From assembly GCF_000611645.1 (NCBI RefSeq), contig NW_014012191.1, positions 1 through 14,171 on the forward strand: DNA of 14,171 nt. The letters are read 5' to 3'. The notes beneath the pieces are model-generated. The model made no database searches, had not been told where the DNA came from, and was given only the letters and a program-made list of their open reading frames with translations. The position numbers and the translations under genes are program-made. This document shows, piece by piece, positions 9,302 to 14,171 of this stretch (the first letter of the stretch is position 1; every line of letters begins with the position of its first letter). This stretch comes from Monoraphidium neglectum (taxonomy: Eukaryota; Chlorophyta; Chlorophyceae; Sphaeropleales; Selenastraceae).

Positions 9302-10816
9302 TGATGCTGATACTGGACTGCAGGCCTTGTCCACCATTTTTTGCCAGGCGCCGCATTCCCGACAAACAGCGTGTTCCGTACCTTGAGGTTTGCTGCATCA
9401 CACCTCACCCAAAAGATGATCAAAGCAAGGGCCGTTTCTTGGCCCAACCTGTCTTGCGGGGCGCGGCCCTTACTTTTAAGAACAGCGTGGGGGTGTCATC
9501 CGCCATACGACCACCCTGCACCGCCCCACTTCGTATTTGCTTGCACGCCCGACGTCCGGCTACCGCGCCCCAACTGCAGCAGATAGCCCATGCGCGTCTT
9601 GACCTTGTTCGAAGCGCGCCTCCCCCCTTCCACCACAGCCGACTTTGCCAGGCGTTTGGCGAGCTTCTTGACCCGGCCTCAAGCTGCCTTCAGCAATCCT
9701 CCCTCCTGTGACTTGGCATGACCAATCTCTCATGACGGCCGGCATGGCCCAGGCAAACCCTCCCCCATTCTGGCCCCTTGGAGATTGTGTCGCACTCACG
9801 GGTGAAAAGGGCGCTGCTGCTGTCAGAAGCAAAGTTTTGAGTTCTCAAAAACAGATCTTGGGTTCAGTTCATGCTATGGCAGCTCATCTCAGCGCGCCTC
9901 AATCCCTTGTACAGCCGCAGCAGAGAAGGGGCCTCCGAAACAGCTGCTGGAAAGGGTGGCCGGCGAATGAGTTGCGCATCAAAGATTGGACTTGCACACA
10001 CTGCCATAGGACCCAGGCTATAGTGTGCAACAGATCAGTGAAGAAACTGTTACACGCTGTTTCTATTGCCAGCTGGCGGTGTTCCCACGAAAGCATGCGG
10101 CTGAATTCTCATGGGCAGGATGATGTCAGATGACGTAAGCATACTCAGGGTGCCGCGCTGCAATCCCAACAACCAAGCATGTGCCTCTCCAAGTGATTGA
10201 GCTCAGCCCGCCGTATCAGTCACATGCGTCAGGTGTATGTCGCGCCTTGCAACGCAGGGGCGGCTGCCTGAGGGAGCGGCCGACCCCACAGAAGCAAGGC
10301 AATGCTGCTGTCCGATTGCCCCAACCAAGCATCGTCATTGCGCAAGCTCAAAGTTCTTCTTCGCCGCCAAAGCTTGGGGGACGCCTCGATCCTGGGGGCG
10401 GACAGAAATCAGTGGTGCAGCCACACGTCAGACGTCACAAGTCGCACGCCACACGTCACACTTCGCACGGCGCACGCCACATGTCAGATGTCCGTTGTAT
10501 GAGAGATCATGAACCACGCAACCAGAGTTGCCGCATGCACTGGCCCAAGCCGCAACCAAAGAGCGCTGGCCACCCCAGTGAAGCCGTGAAGAAATGGGTG
10601 CAAGGAAAATGGGAGGGAGAGATCAATCACTGTGGAAGTCGGGTGGTCACACTCGATCAATAAACCCAGCATTGCTGCTGGTGCGGCCCCACCAATAGGG
10701 TGAAAAAGCCAACACATGCAAAGCATGGCCACCGCAAGCAGGCGTCGCGGCTAACGCCGCGGAGCGACGCGCACGCGCCCAGCCAGCTGCCGCCGGCGCA
10801 GCCGCGGGCTGCGCTC
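9302..10816. other. Convergent intergenic / 3' UTR region between the DUF711 and lipase genes
   Basis: No convincing gene. Small open frames have no domains and no matching splice partners. It should contain the 3' UTRs of both convergent genes. I find no plus-strand TGTAA here. One minus-strand TGTAA (10054-10050) lies about 760 bases beyond the lipase stop, a plausible chlorophyte 3' UTR length. A plus-strand AATAAA at 10659-10664 is 1.36 kb past the DUF711 stop and is probably coincidental. A CRE-like TGACGTAA lies at 10131-10138. Confidence 0.5.
10421..10494. repeat. 28-bp-period degenerate tandem repeat with ACGTCA cores
   Basis: Two full 28-base copies, 10421-10448 and 10449-10476, and a partial third from 10477 all begin CCACRYGTCA. 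Each full copy ends in GCACG. ACGTCA occurs at 10425-10430 and 10453-10458, and GACGTCAC at 10431-10438. The third copy contains ATGTCAGATG (10481-10490), an exact 10-mer also present at 10123-10132. Confidence 0.8.
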
Positions 10817-13800
10817 CTACTGCTGCCCAGGCGCGGCGCAGGGCGGCTCCGGCGTCGCGCATGCGGGCCGCGCGCGCGGGGGGCCGCACGTCTGATCCTG
10901 CCGCCGCTGCGACAGGCGCGCGATGAGCTGCGGGGCAGGGGTAGTGCGGGGGCGGTTCTGCACTTTTAGCCATGTGTGCGAAAACCATGCATGGTGTGCG
11001 GTCCCTCAGGCGTCCACGGCCCACCAGATTTATTCGACGGAGGCCTGGGAGGCCCGCCGTGCTGTTGCGCGAGCAAGCGCTCAGGCAAGCAGCGCCTGGT
11101 GCGGCGGTGCGTGCGCGTGGGTGTGGTACGCGTGCGCACGAGATTACCTGTTTGAGGCGCCTCTGCTGCAGCACTGGCACATGGTCAGAGAACATGCTAC
11201 CCGCCACCACCATGCCGCCTGCAGTTTTGGGAGTTGGGACGACCCAGGGGCTTAAAGTTCAGCATTGACGGTTGGGGAGCCGGTGGCTGGGTGGCAGCAC
11301 TTACGGGGCATCGATCATACCCGCAAGCGGACATCAGGTGTGCAGGGCGCAAATCGAATTTGCAGCAGTGTGCGGCAGCTCCGCCGACGCGCGGCTCTTG
11401 AGAGGGGGGGCCAGCCGTTATGCGGGGCGTGTGGGACGAGCGACAAGGCGCGCGCAGGCCGGCCGTCGGGAGGATGTTGAGGGGAGCTGCATCTCACCCG
11501 CTATCAGCTCCTCTCCGGTGTACCTGTGGGCCACCAGGCGCACTTTGGGCCGCGGCCCCAGCAGCCCCTGCTTCGGCAGATCCTCCTGCCCAGAGGAACC
11601 CGCCCCCGCCGCGGCCGCCGCCGCGGCCGCCTCCGCCTCCGCCGCCCTGCTGCTGCTAACGCTGCCGCTGCTGCCGCTCCAAGTGCCGCTGATGCCCCCA
11701 TCGCCGCCCCGGGTGACGCCGCGCCGCCAGGGGCCGAACAGCAGGGCGCGCGCCGCCGCGGCGGCGCCGCCGCCGCCACCGCCGCGCGGAGTCTGCCCGC
11801 CGCCGCCGCCGCCGGCTTCGGGGTCGGCGCCTTCCCCCAGCTGCTGCTGCCGCGGGGCGCCCTCCCTCTCTTCGCGCGGCGGCGGCCGTAACTTCCGCCG
11901 CTCCACCCAGATTACGGCCCCAGGGGGGACAAACTCTCGGGCGATTCGAACCTGGGGGCGCCGCAGGGTGGAGGCAAAACGAGGAGGGTCAAAGACAAGG
12001 CCAGAAATACGTGAGGCTTCGCTGCGGCAAGCAAAAGGGCTCGCTACGAGCGGCCACACAGGCGGCTGGGTGCCCTTGACGCGCCCGGGTGCCCGTGCCG
12101 CGGGCCGCAGCTTGGACTTTGGGCGCTGCCTAGTATCCCCTTGCGCTCTTAGCTCCGCGCGCGTGGCGGAGCCAGCGGTGCAGTCTGGTCTCGGCATGAC
12201 TCACCCTCAGGGGGTCCTGGATCTGGTCAGTCTCCACGTGATGACAGTATGCCTCGTACCTTTTAAAACGAGTGATTGCATCAACGGAATTGTGTGGGAT
12301 GACTAATGTCAGAAATAGCGTGTAAGGCACGTGATAAATGCGGGCCGGTTTGGGCGGATGGAAGGGGTGATACAGGTCCAAGGCCACAGGCTGCAGCGGG
12401 TCGAACGGCGGATGTCTTGCGCATGCAAGAGGTAGCGATGGCGCCCCGCGCCGCAAGTGTGTGTTTGGGGGGGAGTCACCAGAGCAAGCACACACAGAGG
12501 CAGCCCTATGGTATGCGCTCGCGTGCAGGCAGCGTCGGCGTCGGGGACCGCGGCTCGCCTGGCCAGCTTCTCGGGCGGCAGCTGCTCAAAGGGCAGCAGC
12601 ACCTCGTCCTCGCGCCAGGTGCGGCCCAGCAGGGTGCCCAGCAGGAGGCGCGTCTTGGAGACCTGTAACGTGTGTGTGAGCACGAGCACTAGATGGGCAG
12701 GCGTTTTGCAACGCACCAGATGGGCAGGCGCTTGGGGGTGATTGTTCCAGAGAGCGGACGCGGCATGCGCGACTCGCCCCGCAGCTCTTAGGGCGTTTGC
12801 AGGCAGCAGATCTGAACTGCGAACGCACGCGCCCACAGGCGTGGCCAGTACTCGAGTCGCGCCGCCGGCGCCCCCCCCCCCCCAGCTGCGGGGGCCAGTT
12901 GAGGGGAGCGCGCGGAGGCGAGGCACGGGTGCACGGCGCCCGCGCAGCACGCCAGCGAAAGGGGAAAGACAAGGCAGCGCCGCACCTTGCAGCGCAGCGC
13001 GGCCTGCATGAGCTCCGCGCGCAGGAACTCCACAGTCCAAAGGGACATGCGCGGGATCATGTCCTGCGGGTAGTATGATTGCTATTCGATGTGTGCGTTT
13101 CAAGTGCCCAGGGTTGCAGCACCGACATGAGGCTGGTGCAAATTGCTGCGGCGACTTTGATACGAGCGTGGGAAGGCCGCCGAGGCGCACCCGCGCAGAC
13201 GATCCATGGACTAAACCCCGCCCGCCCAGCGGCGCGGTGCGGTGCGCCGCCGCTTAAAGCCCACGGCGCGTGGTTTGAAGGCTGCCTCCTTTTTGTATCC
13301 CCACGCGCGCCGGGCTTGCGGGCTCTGGCTGAAGGGGCCGCGTACGCGTCACCCCCCACCTTGGATGACACGAGGGAGCAGCAGTAATCCTCGAGCGCCA
13401 GCGACGCCCCCGGGCTCAGCAGGCCGCCCGGCGGCGCGTAGCACCAGGCGCGCACGTCGATGGATGGGTATCGCGCCCGGTAGTGCATCACAAGCAGCGC
13501 GGCCACGCCCGCGCCTGCAGTTGGGCGCCGGGGGAGGGTGAACGCGATGCATGCACTTTGATGATATCAAAGCAAACAGCACAGGCAGGATGCACGCATC
13601 TAGAGTCGGATTCCTTCAACGGCGGCGTAGGCGGTTGCACGCACACAAAGGGGTCCAGCTGGGCCCGGTCCACATGTCGTAGGCCCCTCAGTCAATGACT
13701 GGTCCCCAGCGGCAGCGCGTGGGCCGCCGTCGGACTGTTAAACAGTGGAACGTGTTTCGTCGTCTGCGCATCGTCGGGGCCACACATGGCGCAGCGCCGG

Positions 13801-14149
13801 CAAGGGCGCGGCCCACGCCTTTGCTTGAACTCGCGGGCTTGCAGGGCTCTGCGGCGCCCAGGCGCCGCGGCTCATGCCAAGGCACCCACCGAGGCTGTGG
13901 CCCGTGATCATGAGCTTCCACCCCCGGCAGTCCCGCCCCTTCAGCGCCGCCCGCAGCCGCTCCGCCGCCGCGGCGGCCGCGGACCCGCTCGTGCCCGCGC
14001 CCTCGCCGGCGAGCTCGCGGGCGTGGCGGCTGCCGGGCGGCGCGGGGGCGGCGTTGCGGCCGCCGAACAGCAGCTGGTCGAGCAGTGTGAGGTCGTCCAG
14101 GTGGTCCCGGATGGCACGGGCACAGCGCAGGATGCCCTCGTGAGCGTAC
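10817..14149 (-). CDS. Class 3 lipase, sn-1 diacylglycerol lipase-like; 5' end outside the window
   Basis: The visible exons are 14149-13890, 13514-13360, 13063-12986, 12662-12496, 12259-12205, 11951-11498, 11218-11148 and 10927-10817 (TAG at 10819-10817), together 449 complete residues plus one split codon at the left. The protein should hydrolyse an acyl ester of diacylglycerol or a related glycerolipid. Evidence is the alpha/beta-hydrolase nucleophile elbow GHSLGAG split across the first two exons, then CYAPPGGLLSP, SLVSSKDMIPR, REFVPPGAVIW and GMVVAGSMFSDHVP. In animal DAG lipases the catalytic Ser and Asp are 52 residues apart; here Ser85 (counting the first complete codon as 1) and the Asp of KDMIPR are 54 apart. 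The His of SDHVP fits the third triad residue. Residues between PPGAVIW and RLVAHRYTGEEL contain a Gly/Ala-rich insertion of about 105 residues. The donor of the 12662-12496 exon (GTGTGT) and the 18-codon exon 12259-12205 are less certain than the rest. Any N-terminal membrane segments lie beyond 14171. Confidence 0.9.
11590..11820. repeat. GCC/GCG trinucleotide-rich coding tract
   Basis: Clusters of GCC, GCG and CCG triplets at roughly 11590-11650 and 11750-11820 lie within the 11951-11498 lipase exon. On the minus strand they encode runs of Ala and Gly. They account for most of the family-atypical insertion and for many spurious Pro/Ala/Arg frames on the plus strand. Confidence 0.75.
12686..12730. 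repeat. Short direct repeat, 27-base period, in a lipase intron
   Basis: An 18-base unit at 12686-12703 recurs at 12713-12730 with a single mismatch; the core is AGATGGGCAGGCG. It lies just upstream, in the sense of transcription, of the acceptor of the exon starting at 12662. Confidence 0.85.
12871..12883. repeat. C13 homopolymer in a lipase intron
   Basis: Thirteen consecutive C on the plus strand (G on the transcribed-sense strand), inside the intron 12985-12663. Such runs are prone to slippage and sequencing error. Being intronic, a miscount would not alter the protein. Confidence 0.9.
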
Positions 14150-14171
14150 CTGGGTGGGTGAGGTTGTGTGA

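Noticed and set aside
9560..9832. Minus-strand frames with Lys/Arg-rich segments resembling ribosomal protein pieces
   Set aside because: The basic stretch (KKLAKRLAKSAVVEGGRR) is bounded by stops within about 60 codons, lacks a start and has no matching neighbouring exon.
10421..10494. CRISPR-like repeats
   Set aside because: The copies are directly adjacent and degenerate with no unique spacers, and the window is eukaryotic.
10659..10664. Plus-strand AATAAA as polyadenylation signal of the DUF711 gene
   Set aside because: It is 1.36 kb past the stop codon, and green algae usually use TGTAA rather than AATAAA.
11941..11953. Minus-strand GGTTCGAATC, also B-box-like
   Set aside because: It is the acceptor and first codons of a well-supported lipase exon; no tRNA fold surrounds it.

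Overview
The window looks like nuclear DNA from a GC-rich eukaryote, most likely a chlorophyte green alga. Three long genes can be rebuilt only by splicing. Their introns run from about 90 to 375 bases and follow the GT..AG rule, with GTGAG-like donors and pyrimidine-rich CAG acceptors. Exons have strongly GC-biased third codon positions and encode poly-Ala, poly-Gly and Pro-rich inserts, and long CA/TG microsatellites are present. There are no operons, Shine-Dalgarno-led gene clusters, CRISPR arrays or bacterial mobile elements. The exact lineage cannot be fixed from sequence alone.

Layout. (1) 1-1314: no convincing gene; a (CA)28 microsatellite and probably the 3' UTR of the next gene. (2) 1315-4725, minus strand: a six-exon gene for an unrecognised protein of about 826 residues. 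Its N-terminal part looks like SH3/Tudor-type beta folds, followed by a long disordered Ala/Pro/Ser-rich section and a better-conserved-looking C-terminal block. TATA-like boxes lie about 115-130 bases upstream of its start. (3) 4857-6629: a less GC-rich divergent intergenic region with several open frames that I cannot turn into a gene, a 24-bp perfect palindrome, a TATAAAAG box, a tandem pair of TGAGTCA sites and a 9-bp inverted repeat with GATAA cores. (4) 6630-9301, plus strand: a five-exon gene for a DUF711-family protein, apparently complete, with an acid-free, Arg/Ser/Ala-rich N-terminal extension resembling an organelle transit peptide. (5) 9302-10816: convergent intergenic or 3' UTR sequence with a 28-bp-period tandem repeat rich in ACGTCA. 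(6) 10817-14149 and beyond the right edge, minus strand: the last eight exons in view of a class 3 lipase closest to sn-1-specific diacylglycerol lipases. All three triad residues (Ser in GHSLGAG, Asp in KDMIPR, His in SDHVP) are recovered from separate exons.

The three genes do not form an obvious pathway or cluster. The unknown gene and the DUF711 gene are divergent; the DUF711 and lipase genes are convergent. I see no evidence for a new multi-gene system. The most novel elements are the unrecognised 826-residue protein, the putatively organelle-targeted DUF711 protein and several short symmetrical or repeated DNA elements between the genes.
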